Position numbers and translations under genes: made by a program. Positions 1 through 8,132 of a stretch of DNA of 64,000 nt are shown here, one piece after another. Source of the stretch: JANOSH01 sp031415695 (lineage in GTDB: Bacteria > Actinomycetota > Acidimicrobiia > Acidimicrobiales > Ilumatobacteraceae); assembly GCA_031415695.1 (NCBI GenBank), contig JANOSH010000068.1, forward strand, positions 62,001 to 126,000. The letters are read 5' to 3'. The notes under the pieces were generated by a model. The model saw nothing but the letters and a program-made list of their open reading frames with translations, was not told the DNA's origin and did no database searches. The number at the start of each line of letters is the position of its first letter. Within the stretch, counting starts at the first letter, position 1.

Positions 1-385
1 CAGCAAGGAAGAGTTTCGACCCAACAACGGTGGCCTCGTGAGTGTCGGTGCCGACTTTCGACCGCACGACCACCGATTTGGTCGTTGTGTCGAATCGCAC
101 GTCCTGGATTGACACCGGTGATGGATTGCCCTCGACGGTCACAATTTCGATGACATGTCCCGACGCAACGGCTCTCGTGTTTCGCGTGGCCGCAATAAGA
201 GTTGGTAACGGGTCACCTGCTGGGGGTAGTGCCGGCAACGACGCCTTGGTGTCGCTCGACGTCTGGGCCGAGCCTGCACGCCGAGAAAGAAGGCCCCGAA
301 CCGTGGTGACCTGCACGCCAATGACCAACGCAGCGATGATGATGAGCGCTGACTTGGAAAACGACAACTCCGACCGACTGGACAA
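1..385 (-). CDS. membrane-anchored protein of unknown function, C-terminus beyond window
   Basis: This open frame starts at a TTG and runs off the left edge, so only the first 128 residues are visible. The start is chosen because GGAGG sits 7 bases upstream and an in-frame TAA lies just before it. Residues about 9-24 form a single hydrophobic helix (ALIIIAALVIGV), followed by a basic stop-transfer stretch, a Pro/Ser/Ala-rich linker and a beta-rich domain. The predicted topology is one N-terminal anchor with the rest outside. It lies 61 bases after the thiolase stop on the same strand. I recognise no family; a periplasmic domain on a signal anchor is all that can be said. Confidence 0.6.
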   Translation of the reverse strand, partial: MSSRSELSFSKSALIIIAALVIGVQVTTVRGLLSRRAGSAQTSSDTKASLPALPPAGDPLPTLIAATRNTRAVASGHVIEIVTVEGNPSPVSIQDVRFDTTTKSVVVRSKVGTDTHEATVVGSKLFLA

Positions 386-446
386 TGACAAGCCTCCGAA
401 TGCTTATCGGCGGTTCCGGAGGCCAAATCAAGCCGGGAACGAACAA

Positions 447-1643
447 TCAGTCGAGCGCGCTGCCTACTACTGACACGAAGCTCACACAAGCACCCGGTGA
501 CCCACCGAGATTGTGGGTGAGCGCCTTGTTTTTACCGAGGGCAATAGAGGCAATCTGTCGGGCACCTGCTTCTTCGCGTAGCTGCAACCAGCATTCAAAC
601 AGCATTCGCAATCCCGAAGCGCCGATAGGGTGCCCGAACGACTTGAGCCCGCCGTCGGGGTTGACCGGAAGTTCGCCATCGAGGTCGAATACACCGGCCA
701 AAACATCTTTCCAACCGGTACCACGCTCGGAGAATCCAAGGTCTTCCATCAAGACCAACTCGGTTGGGGTGAAGCAGTCGTGCACCTCGGCCATAGCCAG
801 TTCGCGACGCGGATCGGTAATACCAGCTTGCCGATACGCGTCTTCGGCGGAGGCAACAACCTCGGTGAACGTGGTGTAGTCGTAGCTTGGGTCCATAGGA
901 CCGGAGGCTGGACCGGCAACGAACGATAGAGCCTTGACGAAGATCGGCTTGTCGGTGTACTTGTACGCATCTTGCGCCCGAACGATGATGGCTGCTGCCG
1001 ACCCGTCGCTAACGCCAGAGCAGTCGAAAATACCGAGCGGGCCGGCAATCAACGGACTGCACGCAATGGTTTCCTTTGGCACTTCTTTTCGGAACTGCGC
1101 CCGTGAGTTCAGTGCGCCGTTGCGATGGTTTTTCCAGGCAATACGAGTCAATACGTCCTTCAACTCGGCGTCGGGCACCCCGTACTTGTTCGCGTACGAC
1201 GGGGCGAGAAACGAAAACGATGCCGGCGCAGTGACTGTCAGCGACGTACCGTCGTTGGCAGGGCTAGCCACAACAAGACCCGAGAACCCGGAGTCCTTCA
1301 GTTTCTCGACACCAATGGCCATGGCCACGTCATAGGCGCCGCAGGCAACGGCATAGCACGCGTTTCGGAACGCCTCGGAGCCCGTGGCGCAGAAGTTCTC
1401 GACGTGGGTAACCGGCTTGTTTTGTATCTTGAGCGGGCGGCTCAAGGTAAGCCCCGAGAGCCCCGAGCCCATCGTGCCCAGCCAGAATGCATCGACTGTG
1501 GGTAGATCTATCCCAGCCGACGCGAGCGCAGCCGACGACGCCTCGATGAGCATGTCGTCGGCGCTCTTGTCCCAATGCTCGCCAAAGTTGGTGCAGCCCA
1601 TCCCAACAATGGCTACCTGGTCGCGGATTCCTCGTGATGCCAT
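447..1643 (-). CDS. thiolase-family acetyl-CoA acyltransferase (SCP-x-like)
   Basis: A 398-residue thiolase, normal length for the non-decarboxylating condensing/cleaving enzymes that transfer acyl groups to and from CoA. The nucleophile cysteine is C85 in NFCATGSEAF. The catalytic histidine is in FGHPIGASG near residue 340. The C-terminal loop is HNLGGSPGA rather than the cysteine-containing CxG loop of classical thiolases, as in lipid-transfer (SCP-x) type thiolases of actinobacterial sterol and fatty-acid degradation. It begins 2 bases after the stop of the upstream HMG-CoA-synthase-like gene, so the two are almost certainly co-translated and may form a complex, as thiolase and HMGS/DUF35 proteins do in archaea. 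The exact substrate is not readable. Confidence 0.88.
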   Translation of the reverse strand: MASRGIRDQVAIVGMGCTNFGEHWDKSADDMLIEASSAALASAGIDLPTVDAFWLGTMGSGLSGLTLSRPLKIQNKPVTHVENFCATGSEAFRNACYAVACGAYDVAMAIGVEKLKDSGFSGLVVASPANDGTSLTVTAPASFSFLAPSYANKYGVPDAELKDVLTRIAWKNHRNGALNSRAQFRKEVPKETIACSPLIAGPLGIFDCSGVSDGSAAAIIVRAQDAYKYTDKPIFVKALSFVAGPASGPMDPSYDYTTFTEVVASAEDAYRQAGITDPRRELAMAEVHDCFTPTELVLMEDLGFSERGTGWKDVLAGVFDLDGELPVNPDGGLKSFGHPIGASGLRMLFECWLQLREEAGARQIASIALGKNKALTHNLGGSPGACVSFVSVVGSALD

Positions 1644-1645
1644 GT

Positions 1646-3055
1646 TCAGTTTCCTCTCGTGGGTCGAGCTTTCCAGAAGTAATTGTGCACGCCGTCTTGT
1701 GTGTAGAGACGGCGGAACGTCATTTCGACTCGGTCACCAATTCGCACCGCTGTCGGGTCTACGTCGGTGAGTTCGCACTGCAGACGGCCGCCCCCGTCGA
1801 AATCGAGCACGACGGCAACAACCGGCGGAGACATCGAGTACGCCAGGCGGTCGACAGTAAATGTTGCAATGGTGGCCTGTACGTCGGCCATACGCACAGG
1901 TTCCATGTGGTCGATTTCGCCTGAACCCATGCTCACTCGGCTGGGTGGCATATGCAGGAACCCGCCTTCGTCACGGCTGCCGTAGAAGCCGTACTTCCAG
2001 GTGTTCATTCGCAGTGACGGCGGAGCGGCCGGTCGCTCGGGTTCTGGACGTCGCGGTGGCTCGCGATGCAGGAATCCCCGCCATGTCAGAAAGCTGGCAT
2101 AGCTGAGATCGTCCCGGGTTGACGCAAGTTGTTGGCGTACCGTTGCGGCCCGCCTGTCGCCATAGCCGACGATTTTGTCGGTTGTTCGCAGCACCCACAC
2201 ATCGCACCCGTCGCTCATGGATGCCACAACAATGACCTGGTTGGGGCGAGCCCGATCGAGTACATCGGCCAACATCACCGCCCAATGTGCCGAACCGGTG
2301 TTACCGATTTGGCCCGTAAGATCGTCGGCAACTGCATCGGGTTGAGCTCCGAAGCTTTTGCGTACGACGCCGACGGCCCGAGCCTGAAGGCCTGTGACGA
2401 TGAGGTGATCGACATCGCCTGAAGACAACCCCGAACTCTTGAGCGCACGCGAGATCGCTTCCTCGGCGACGGGCACGTATGCGTGCTCACCAAAACGATC
2501 CTCCCACACCTTCGAGAATTGGTCGCCTGGGGTGCGCCACCGATCGACAAACTCGGCCGACACCGACGCCGTACCGATAGGAACCGCGATGGCATCGTCG
2601 TTGGCACCAAAGAGCAACGTTGCCGCGGCGTCGCCGCCAGCTGACTCGTCGGCACCACCGGGGAGCCCGGTGCGTACGTCACTGAAGACAGCGACTTGGG
2701 CGCCACCGCTGCCTGCGGCTCGTGCTGCGCCAGTCGCAGAACGAACACCACCCAGGACGTCGTACGCCCCCACCGAGTCGGGTAGCGCAAGCGCGGCGTG
2801 GATTCCAGTAGCGTTGGTTTTGTCGAGGTACGCAGGGTTACTCGTCGAAAACCACAATACCTCGGGCTCGTAACCAGATGGGGCAGCCTTGAGTGCCAAG
2901 CGGGCCGATTCCACCCCCATGGACGTTGTGTCTTCATCGTAGCTAGCAACGCTTCGTGCCCCCTTGCCGCCACCCGAGCCGAGCGTTGACCCGATGGTCG
3001 AGCGCTGTATGCGCCAGTACGGCAGATACACCCCGTATCCGACGATGCCTGTCAT
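1646..3055 (-). CDS. HMG-CoA-synthase-like protein fused to a DUF35 OB-fold domain, catalytic residues lost
   Basis: 469 residues. Residues 1 to about 330 have the thiolase-like fold of HMG-CoA synthase, opening with IVGYGVYLPYWRI. The last 110 or so are a DUF35 OB-fold. Where archaeal HMGS has the nucleophile in an ACKAGT motif, this protein reads GGVRSAT, putting Val104 in place of Cys. The HQP histidine motif reads TGL. The zinc-ribbon that normally precedes the OB-fold has no CxxC pairs (residues about 335-390). An AAGGAGG ribosome site lies 7 bases before the ATG. It is first in an operon with the thiolase. It probably acts as an acyl-CoA-binding or scaffold subunit (inference). An active condensing enzyme of another chemistry is not excluded. 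Confidence 0.8.
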   Translation of the reverse strand: MTGIVGYGVYLPYWRIQRSTIGSTLGSGGGKGARSVASYDEDTTSMGVESARLALKAAPSGYEPEVLWFSTSNPAYLDKTNATGIHAALALPDSVGAYDVLGGVRSATGAARAAGSGGAQVAVFSDVRTGLPGGADESAGGDAAATLLFGANDDAIAVPIGTASVSAEFVDRWRTPGDQFSKVWEDRFGEHAYVPVAEEAISRALKSSGLSSGDVDHLIVTGLQARAVGVVRKSFGAQPDAVADDLTGQIGNTGSAHWAVMLADVLDRARPNQVIVVASMSDGCDVWVLRTTDKIVGYGDRRAATVRQQLASTRDDLSYASFLTWRGFLHREPPRRPEPERPAAPPSLRMNTWKYGFYGSRDEGGFLHMPPSRVSMGSGEIDHMEPVRMADVQATIATFTVDRLAYSMSPPVVAVVLDFDGGGRLQCELTDVDPTAVRIGDRVEMTFRRLYTQDGVHNYFWKARPTRGN

Positions 3056-3123
3056 AGCAAGACCTCCTTGTCGACCCGGGAATCATGGTACGCCCGAGCC
3101 ATTCATCCGAACTAGTCGAACGG

Positions 3124-3135
3124 GCGAACGTTCGC
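3124..3135. promoter_or_regulatory. 12-bp perfect palindrome upstream of the HMGS-like/thiolase operon
   Basis: GCGAACGTTCGC is a perfect palindrome about 70 bases before the start of the HMGS-like gene. It is partly duplicated by CGAACG just upstream. A TACCAT -10-like hexamer lies between it and the gene on the minus strand. It looks like a repressor site of TetR type, but no regulator gene is nearby. Confidence 0.35.
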
Positions 3136-3150
3136 TGTATCGCTCCGCCA

Positions 3151-3897
3151 CTAGAGCCGACCCGACGCAATTACCCGTTCGAGGAACTCTCGGGTGCGCT
3201 GCTCGCTCGCATCACCAAAGATCTTGGACGGCGTGCCGACCTCACAGATTCGACCAGCGTCCAAGAAGCACACCCGGTCGCTGATCTCACGGGCAAAGCC
3301 CATCTCGTGAGTGGCCAACAACATGGTCATTCCGCGTTGACGCAACCCGCGAACAACATCGAGCACTTCGCCGACCAACGCCGGGTCGAGTGCGGCAGTG
3401 ATCTCGTCGAGCAGCAGCAACTCGGGGTCCATCGCCAACGCTCGAACGATGGCAACCCGTTGCTGCTGCCCACCCGAGAGCCGGTCGGGGTAGGTGTCGA
3501 TCTTGCCGTCTAGCCCAAACCGGGTCAGCAGTTCGACCGCAGCCTCTCGAGCCTCCGGGGCCGATTGACCCAACACACGGCGAAGCCCAAGCGTCACATT
3601 GGCCAGAACCGACAAATGGGGGAACAGGTTGTAGCTCTGAAAGACCATGCCGATTCGACGTCGGATCGGATCGGGGTTCAGGCCGGGAGCGCTGATGTCC
3701 TCTCCGTCGAGCAGTATTCGGCCGTCGTCAACCGGTTCAAGCAAATTGATGCATCGCAGCAAGGTCGATTTTCCCGACCCGCTTGCACCAATCAACGAGA
3801 TCACTTCCCCCTGCGCAATGGACAGGTCGATACCAGACAGGACTGTAGTTAGACCGAAACGTTTCGTTACGTTCTCGACCGACAGTTTGACAGTCAT
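3151..3897 (-). CDS. polar amino-acid ABC transporter ATP-binding protein (GlnQ/HisP type)
   Basis: 248 residues, the usual size of GlnQ-type ATPases. Walker A is GASGSGKST, the signature is LSGGQQQRV, and Walker B is LLLLDE with ITAALDP following; the switch histidine is in LLATHEM. It powers import of an amino acid or amino-acid-like solute through the permease encoded just upstream, with a 4-base overlap. Third gene of the binding-protein/permease/ATPase set. The solute cannot be deduced from the ATPase. Confidence 0.93.
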   Translation of the reverse strand: MTVKLSVENVTKRFGLTTVLSGIDLSIAQGEVISLIGASGSGKSTLLRCINLLEPVDDGRILLDGEDISAPGLNPDPIRRRIGMVFQSYNLFPHLSVLANVTLGLRRVLGQSAPEAREAAVELLTRFGLDGKIDTYPDRLSGGQQQRVAIVRALAMDPELLLLDEITAALDPALVGEVLDVVRGLRQRGMTMLLATHEMGFAREISDRVCFLDAGRICEVGTPSKIFGDASEQRTREFLERVIASGRL

Positions 3898-4724
3898 TGA
3901 ACAGCACTCCCGGTGCGGCGTTCGACCTGCCGCCGCAGTAGCCAGTCGGTCAAGCGTGTAAGCGGAATAGTGACCGCAAGAAAGATGAGCGCGGCACCAA
4001 CGTAGGGAGTGAAGTTGGCCAACTTCGACTTGTCGATACCGGCTTGTCGCAGCACCTCGATCGGGCCGATGACCGAGATGAGCGCTACATCTTTTTGCAA
4101 GCTGACCATGTCGTTCATCAATGGCGGCACGACACGCCTGATTGCTTGGGGCAACACAACAAACCGCATCGTTTGCGCCGAGGACAAGCCAAGCGATCTC
4201 GCTGCGCCACGCTGACCTTCATGAACACTTTCGATCCCAGCTCGGATCACCTCGGCCACATACGCCGAATAGGCCAACACGAGCGCGACCGACCCCCAGA
4301 TGTACGGACTGTTCCACGGCCGGTCAAGGCCAAGCCCCGGTACACCGAACCCGATGAGATAGATCGTCAGGATCACCGGGATACCCCGGAACACGTCGGT
4401 GTACAGGGCCCCGAATATCCGCAGTGGGAACAGCGCGGGTGCGCGGACACCTCGGCACAACGCAATGGCCAAACCCCACAACACAATGCACGGAGCGCAC
4501 CACAGGAAAATTTTCACGTCGAGCCAGAACGCCCGCAACAACCCAGGCCAGGTGGTGCGAAGCACGGTGCCATCGAAGAAACTGTTTTGTACGCGTTCCC
4601 ATCCGGGAGCAAGCGGAACCAACAGCACAACGGCCAGAACTACTGCCGCAGTTGACAGCGCCGCCGCCGTCAGGCTCCGGCGCCGCTGCCGACGTTCGAA
4701 GATCTGGCGGCGGGTGAGGGCCAC
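3894..4724 (-). CDS. polar amino-acid ABC transporter permease
   Basis: 276 residues from a GTG that lies one base after the stop of the binding-protein gene. An ATG at 4763 would overlap that gene by 38 bases and is less likely. It has one N-terminal helix after a basic start (RRQIFERRQRRR), then the HisM/GlnP-type core with the EAA loop around GIESVHEGQRGAARSLG and a conserved LPQAIRRVVPPL stretch. It is an integral membrane subunit, probably working as a homodimer because only one permease gene is present. Confidence 0.9.
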   Translation of the reverse strand: MALTRRQIFERRQRRRSLTAAALSTAAVVLAVVLLVPLAPGWERVQNSFFDGTVLRTTWPGLLRAFWLDVKIFLWCAPCIVLWGLAIALCRGVRAPALFPLRIFGALYTDVFRGIPVILTIYLIGFGVPGLGLDRPWNSPYIWGSVALVLAYSAYVAEVIRAGIESVHEGQRGAARSLGLSSAQTMRFVVLPQAIRRVVPPLMNDMVSLQKDVALISVIGPIEVLRQAGIDKSKLANFTPYVGAALIFLAVTIPLTRLTDWLLRRQVERRTGSAVQ

Positions 4725-4725
4725 G

Positions 4726-5619
4726 TTACTTGGCGAAGACAGGTGCGCCGGTCTTGTCGGCAAGCCACGTCGTTACAAGCTTCGCCAGGCTGCCGTCGGC
4801 CGTGAGCTTGGCCAACGCACCATCGACGCACGACGTGAGTTTCGAGCCTTTGTCGAGCACCAGCCCGAATTGATCGGCCTTGCCTGCTTCGGGTGCGAAC
4901 TGGCCAATCACCTTGGTATTTTCAATCTCGACGGCACTAATGAAGAAACCGGTGGGCAGGTCGACCACGATGCCATCGATTTGCTTGCTTTCGAGCGCAG
5001 CCTTTGCCCCGACGTTGTCGTCGTACACGAACGGCTTGTTACTGGGCTTGATCACGTTGTTGATGAACTCAAGACTGGTGGTGCCGGCCTGAGCCCCAAG
5101 CTTGAGACCGGCCAGGTCCTTCACTGCTTTGGCCGAGCCCGCCTTCGAGTCGGCGTAACCGACCAGCGATTGATTGGTGGTGTAATACGACGAGCTCATG
5201 TCGACAGCCTTCTTGCGGTCGTCAGTGATCGAGAACTGTTGCATGTTGAAATCGAAGCTCTTCTTGCCAGGCTGAATGGCTTCTTCGAAGCTCGTACGAA
5301 CCCAGATCACTTTGTCCTTCGCAAAGCCCAACTTGTCGGCGATTGCATACGCAACAGCGGCTTCGAAACCTTCGCCCGATTCTGGTTTGTCGTTCTCGAC
5401 CCACGGTGAGAACGCAGGTGTGCCGGTGGCAATAGTGAGCTTGCCCGACGTCAGCGTGGCGCTCTTGGCGCACGCTGCGGGGTCGGCGGCGGCCTTGACG
5501 GCTCCCGCCACAGACGAGGCGGTGGACGCAACCTTGTCGGTGGAACTTGCGCAAGCGGCCACGGATGCAATGGAGACCGCGGCGAAAGCAACGGCTGAGT
5601 ATCTACGGAGTCGGATCAT
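4726..5619 (-). CDS. amino-acid ABC transporter substrate-binding lipoprotein
   Basis: 297 residues from MIRLRRYSA; an ATG 9 bases upstream is an alternative. A lipoprotein signal with lipobox SVAAC puts the mature protein on the outer face of the membrane. A family-3 solute-binding domain (SBP_bac_3) follows, with the FEAAVAYAIADKLG and FDFNMQQFSITDDRKKAVDMS segments typical of polar amino-acid binding proteins. The start overlaps the end of the preceding acyl-CoA-dehydrogenase-like gene by 17 bases, so translation is probably coupled. The bound solute is unknown. Confidence 0.9.
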   Translation of the reverse strand: MIRLRRYSAVAFAAVSIASVAACASSTDKVASTASSVAGAVKAAADPAACAKSATLTSGKLTIATGTPAFSPWVENDKPESGEGFEAAVAYAIADKLGFAKDKVIWVRTSFEEAIQPGKKSFDFNMQQFSITDDRKKAVDMSSSYYTTNQSLVGYADSKAGSAKAVKDLAGLKLGAQAGTTSLEFINNVIKPSNKPFVYDDNVGAKAALESKQIDGIVVDLPTGFFISAVEIENTKVIGQFAPEAGKADQFGLVLDKGSKLTSCVDGALAKLTADGSLAKLVTTWLADKTGAPVFAK

Positions 5620-6622
5620 CCAATGCATCGTAATCAACAGCCCGAGCGAGCCGCTCAAGTTGCGCAGCACGGATCGATGTTGTTTGCCCCTGCACCAACA
5701 AGAACATCGCCTCGCGACATAACCGTTGCGCATGACTCTGGAGCGACAGGGAACGACCGCCACCGGCAACCACCAGAGCACTAGTGGCTCGCATCGCCAG
5801 CTCCGACGACCATGCCCGAGCCGACGGCAACGAGTCGATGTCGGCATGGTCGAGCACGCAACGACACTGGCGGAGTTCGTCGGCAAACTTCAATGTTGGC
5901 ACAAGGCGAAGGCATCGCGCCGTGAGCCCTAAGGCCAGCGAACCGTTCGTTCGCAGCCCCGCCGCGTCACGTTGGACAAACTCGCGCATGGGTTCGATCG
6001 ACGCCACCCGGTCACCGGGAACGTACAGACCATCGAGGTGCATCTCGACAGTCGACGTAGCATTGAGCACCGACAAACTCAGCCGACTCACCGACACAGC
6101 GCCGCCTTCTTCGGCATCGACGAGACACCACACGATGTTGCCATCGGGCAATGTGGCACCGAATCGCACGACATCAATTCGACCCCAGCCCGTGACCCAC
6201 GGGGCCGAGCCGGTGAGCCTCCATCCGCTGCCGTCTGGTTGTGCAGCGACGGCCGGTGGTCCTGGCCGGCGAAGGTGAGCAAAAGCAACACCAGCTCGGC
6301 GTTCGCCCCGACACAACGGTGTAAGCCATTCGCGACTCAATGCCGTTGATGTCTCGGCCAACGTTGCCACCAACATCAGATGCTGCTGCCACAGAAACGT
6401 TGTGCTCAGACAGCCCCCGGCAAGAGTTTCGATGACGGTAAGCAGCGTTGAGCGGTCGACCCCAAGGCCTTCGGTATTGGTCGGGCCGGACAGGCCGTAC
6501 AAGCCCCGCGATGCGAACTCGTCGAGATGACTCGCTGGCACGCTGTCGGCGGCATCGGTCGCGAGCGCGGCCGGAAAGAGCAGTTCGTCGGCCAGTTCAC
6601 GGGCCGTTTCAACAACCCCCAC
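5603..6622 (-). CDS. acyl-CoA dehydrogenase-superfamily flavoprotein
   Basis: 339 residues from a GTG; the open frame extends further upstream, but that part lies in a GC-rich tandem repeat and is not convincing. The N-terminal helical domain (ARELADELLFPAALATD) is followed by the beta-domain signature GSGWRLTGSAPWVTGWGRIDVVRFGA. It is shorter than typical 380-residue acyl-CoA dehydrogenases, and I cannot place the catalytic glutamate. Flavin monooxygenases of the DszC/SfnB kind share this fold, so it may oxidise something other than an acyl-CoA. Overlap with the binding-protein gene suggests its substrate arrives through the adjacent transporter (inference). Confidence 0.72.
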   Translation of the reverse strand: MGVVETARELADELLFPAALATDAADSVPASHLDEFASRGLYGLSGPTNTEGLGVDRSTLLTVIETLAGGCLSTTFLWQQHLMLVATLAETSTALSREWLTPLCRGERRAGVAFAHLRRPGPPAVAAQPDGSGWRLTGSAPWVTGWGRIDVVRFGATLPDGNIVWCLVDAEEGGAVSVSRLSLSVLNATSTVEMHLDGLYVPGDRVASIEPMREFVQRDAAGLRTNGSLALGLTARCLRLVPTLKFADELRQCRCVLDHADIDSLPSARAWSSELAMRATSALVVAGGGRSLSLQSHAQRLCREAMFLLVQGQTTSIRAAQLERLARAVDYDALDDPTP

Positions 6623-6627
6623 CGGGT

Positions 6628-6736
6628 TAGTTGGCTGAGCGGTGAAGCGAGCGGTAGGGAGCAAGCGAAGCCGAAGGCAGACTAGTTGGCTGAGCGGTGA
6701 AGCGAGGGGTCGGGAGCAAACGAAGCCGGGGCAGAC
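6628..6736. repeat. two tandem copies of a 55-bp intergenic repeat
   Basis: Copy 1 is 6628-6682 and copy 2 is 6683-6736. Both carry TTGGCTGAGCGGTGAAGCGA near the left end and GCAGACTAG at the right boundary, with a handful of mismatches. They fill the space between nfuA and the next gene, and the right boundary abuts the nfuA stop codon. Related sequence occurs at 43134-43197 in reverse orientation and more weakly near 42004-42040, so this is a dispersed family. Confidence 0.75.
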
Positions 6737-7368
6737 TAGGCGAAGTACGGGTTTTCGCCGACCGAGTGATCGGTAGCGTCGATCACCTGATGAATATCGG
6801 GAATCTCGGTTTTTAACGTTGCCTGAACGCCTTGAAGCATCGTGACTCTGCTCATGGAACAACCGTGGCAACCGCCTCCCATGGTCAGGTAGGCACGACC
6901 CTCTCCGTCGTGGCCAACGAACGTGACGAACCCGCCGTGGGCGTCGAGCGCTGGGTTGACTTGCAGCTCGACAACGCTACGGATTTGGTCGGACAGGTCG
7001 TCGGTTGTGAGCAGATTCCCGATTTGCAACTGACGGGGACGGTTCGGGTTGCGCAACACCAAGCCGCCCTCCTCGAAGTCGAGCGTTGCCCCTTCAAGAT
7101 TCGCCGCGTCTTTAGCAGGAATGATGACCCTCAGCCCTTCGTGGCTACGCACGATGTCGGAAAGTTCGGCCTTGACAATCTCGTCAAACGACAAGTCGTA
7201 GGTGAAGTCGCGACCGTCGTCACCAAGAATTTCGAGGCGCAGGCCCAACAACTTGCCTTCAGGCTCGGCATCACGCAGTTCAGTGACTTTTTCAACCGCT
7301 ACAGGGGTCAAGGAGATAACCATGTCGTTCGTAGTCGTATCGACGGTGCCAGCGAGAGGACTGTTCAT
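6736..7368 (-). CDS. nfuA: NfuA-like Fe-S cluster carrier
   Basis: 210 residues. The first half is a degenerate A-type (IscA/HesB) domain without the usual cysteines (LTPVAVEKVTELRDAEPE onward). The second half is a NifU C-terminal domain with the cluster-binding pair in GGGCHGCSMS. This matches NfuA, which receives and delivers 4Fe-4S clusters in the cytoplasm. An ATG at 7323 (MVISLTPVA) is a plausible alternative start; it would widen the otherwise 23-base gap to the divergent gene. Clients could include LeuC, encoded elsewhere in this window. Confidence 0.88.
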   Translation of the reverse strand: MNSPLAGTVDTTTNDMVISLTPVAVEKVTELRDAEPEGKLLGLRLEILGDDGRDFTYDLSFDEIVKAELSDIVRSHEGLRVIIPAKDAANLEGATLDFEEGGLVLRNPNRPRQLQIGNLLTTDDLSDQIRSVVELQVNPALDAHGGFVTFVGHDGEGRAYLTMGGGCHGCSMSRVTMLQGVQATLKTEIPDIHQVIDATDHSVGENPYFA

Positions 7369-7378
7369 AGAAAAAGGC

Positions 7379-7384
7379 TACCGT
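7379..7384 (+). promoter_or_regulatory. -10 box TACCGT of a probable leaderless gene
   Basis: A TANNNT hexamer ends 7 bases before the ATG at 7392, leaving no room for a ribosome site. Transcription would start at or next to the start codon. Confidence 0.5.
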
Positions 7385-7391
7385 CGCGAGC

Positions 7392-8132
7392 ATGACTTTC
7401 GACTATCCGGCCATCGTCGCCCAGCAAACTGAAGCAATTCTAGCCATCGCTCGTACAACCGGGCCGTCGGCTGGGGTGCCGCCATGCCCGGGTTGGGACA
7501 TTGCGGCGCTCTGTGGACACCTCGGCCGCGTGCAGCGCTGGGCCACCAAGGCTGTCGTAACCGGCTCGTCACCCGAAGGAGGGATTGGGGCTCCCCCACC
7601 AACAGGCGACGAGGCACTGAGCTACCTAGCCGACAGTGTCAACCCGCTCGTCAACGCGCTCGGTGCGCTGTCGGCCGAGCGTGACGGGTGGACCTTTGTT
7701 GGCAACAACGCGTCGGGACGCTTCTGGCCGCGTCGCCAGGCCCAAGAAGCACTAATCCATCGATGGGATGCGGAATCGGCCGCGGGTTCACCTGGCGAGT
7801 TCGACCCTGATCTTGCCGCCGATGGCTTGGACGAAGCCCTCACAACGCTTGCGTCGTTTCGTCTGAAGAACCGCAAGGGCGACCTCCCGAGCTTGTCGGG
7901 AAGCTTGCACCTTCATGCCACCGACGCCACCAGCGAATGGATGATCGACGCGCCAGGCGGTTCGGTTCGCATTTCGCCGACACACGGCAAAGGCGACGCC
8001 GCCCTGCGAGGCACAGCCAGCGACCTGCTGTTGTTTGTGTGGCGTCGGCTCGACCCGAACCATCCCGGTTTCGAATCCTTCGGCGATCGATCGATCGTCG
8101 ACGAGTTCTACAACTGGAAATTGTTGGGCTAG
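7392..8132 (+). CDS. maleylpyruvate isomerase-family (mycothiol-dependent) protein
   Basis: 246 residues with the DinB/MDMPI four-helix N-terminal domain (PPCPGWDIAALCGHLGRVQRW, where the histidine is a likely metal ligand) and the small C-terminal domain seen in actinobacterial MDMPI proteins. Family members use mycothiol or bind metal; the substrate here is unknown. A second member of the fold is encoded at 8922-9563. It converges with the SDR gene, overlapping it by 4 bases. Confidence 0.8.
   Translation: MTFDYPAIVAQQTEAILAIARTTGPSAGVPPCPGWDIAALCGHLGRVQRWATKAVVTGSSPEGGIGAPPPTGDEALSYLADSVNPLVNALGALSAERDGWTFVGNNASGRFWPRRQAQEALIHRWDAESAAGSPGEFDPDLAADGLDEALTTLASFRLKNRKGDLPSLSGSLHLHATDATSEWMIDAPGGSVRISPTHGKGDAALRGTASDLLLFVWRRLDPNHPGFESFGDRSIVDEFYNWKLLG

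Noticed and set aside
42..489. Plus-strand frame at 42-473 and minus-strand frame at 139-489
   Set aside because: Both are shadows of the TTG-initiated minus-strand gene at 1-385, which has a GGAGG site and a coherent membrane-helix protein.
3117..3135. LexA (SOS) box candidate TCGAAC...GTTCG
   Set aside because: The spacing between half-sites is 8 or 0 rather than the 4 required, and neither adjacent gene is a DNA-repair gene.
6623..6871. Long N-terminus of the acyl-CoA-dehydrogenase-like protein
   Set aside because: The extra 83 codons cross the tandem repeat and the end of nfuA and give an Arg/Leu-rich product with no fold.
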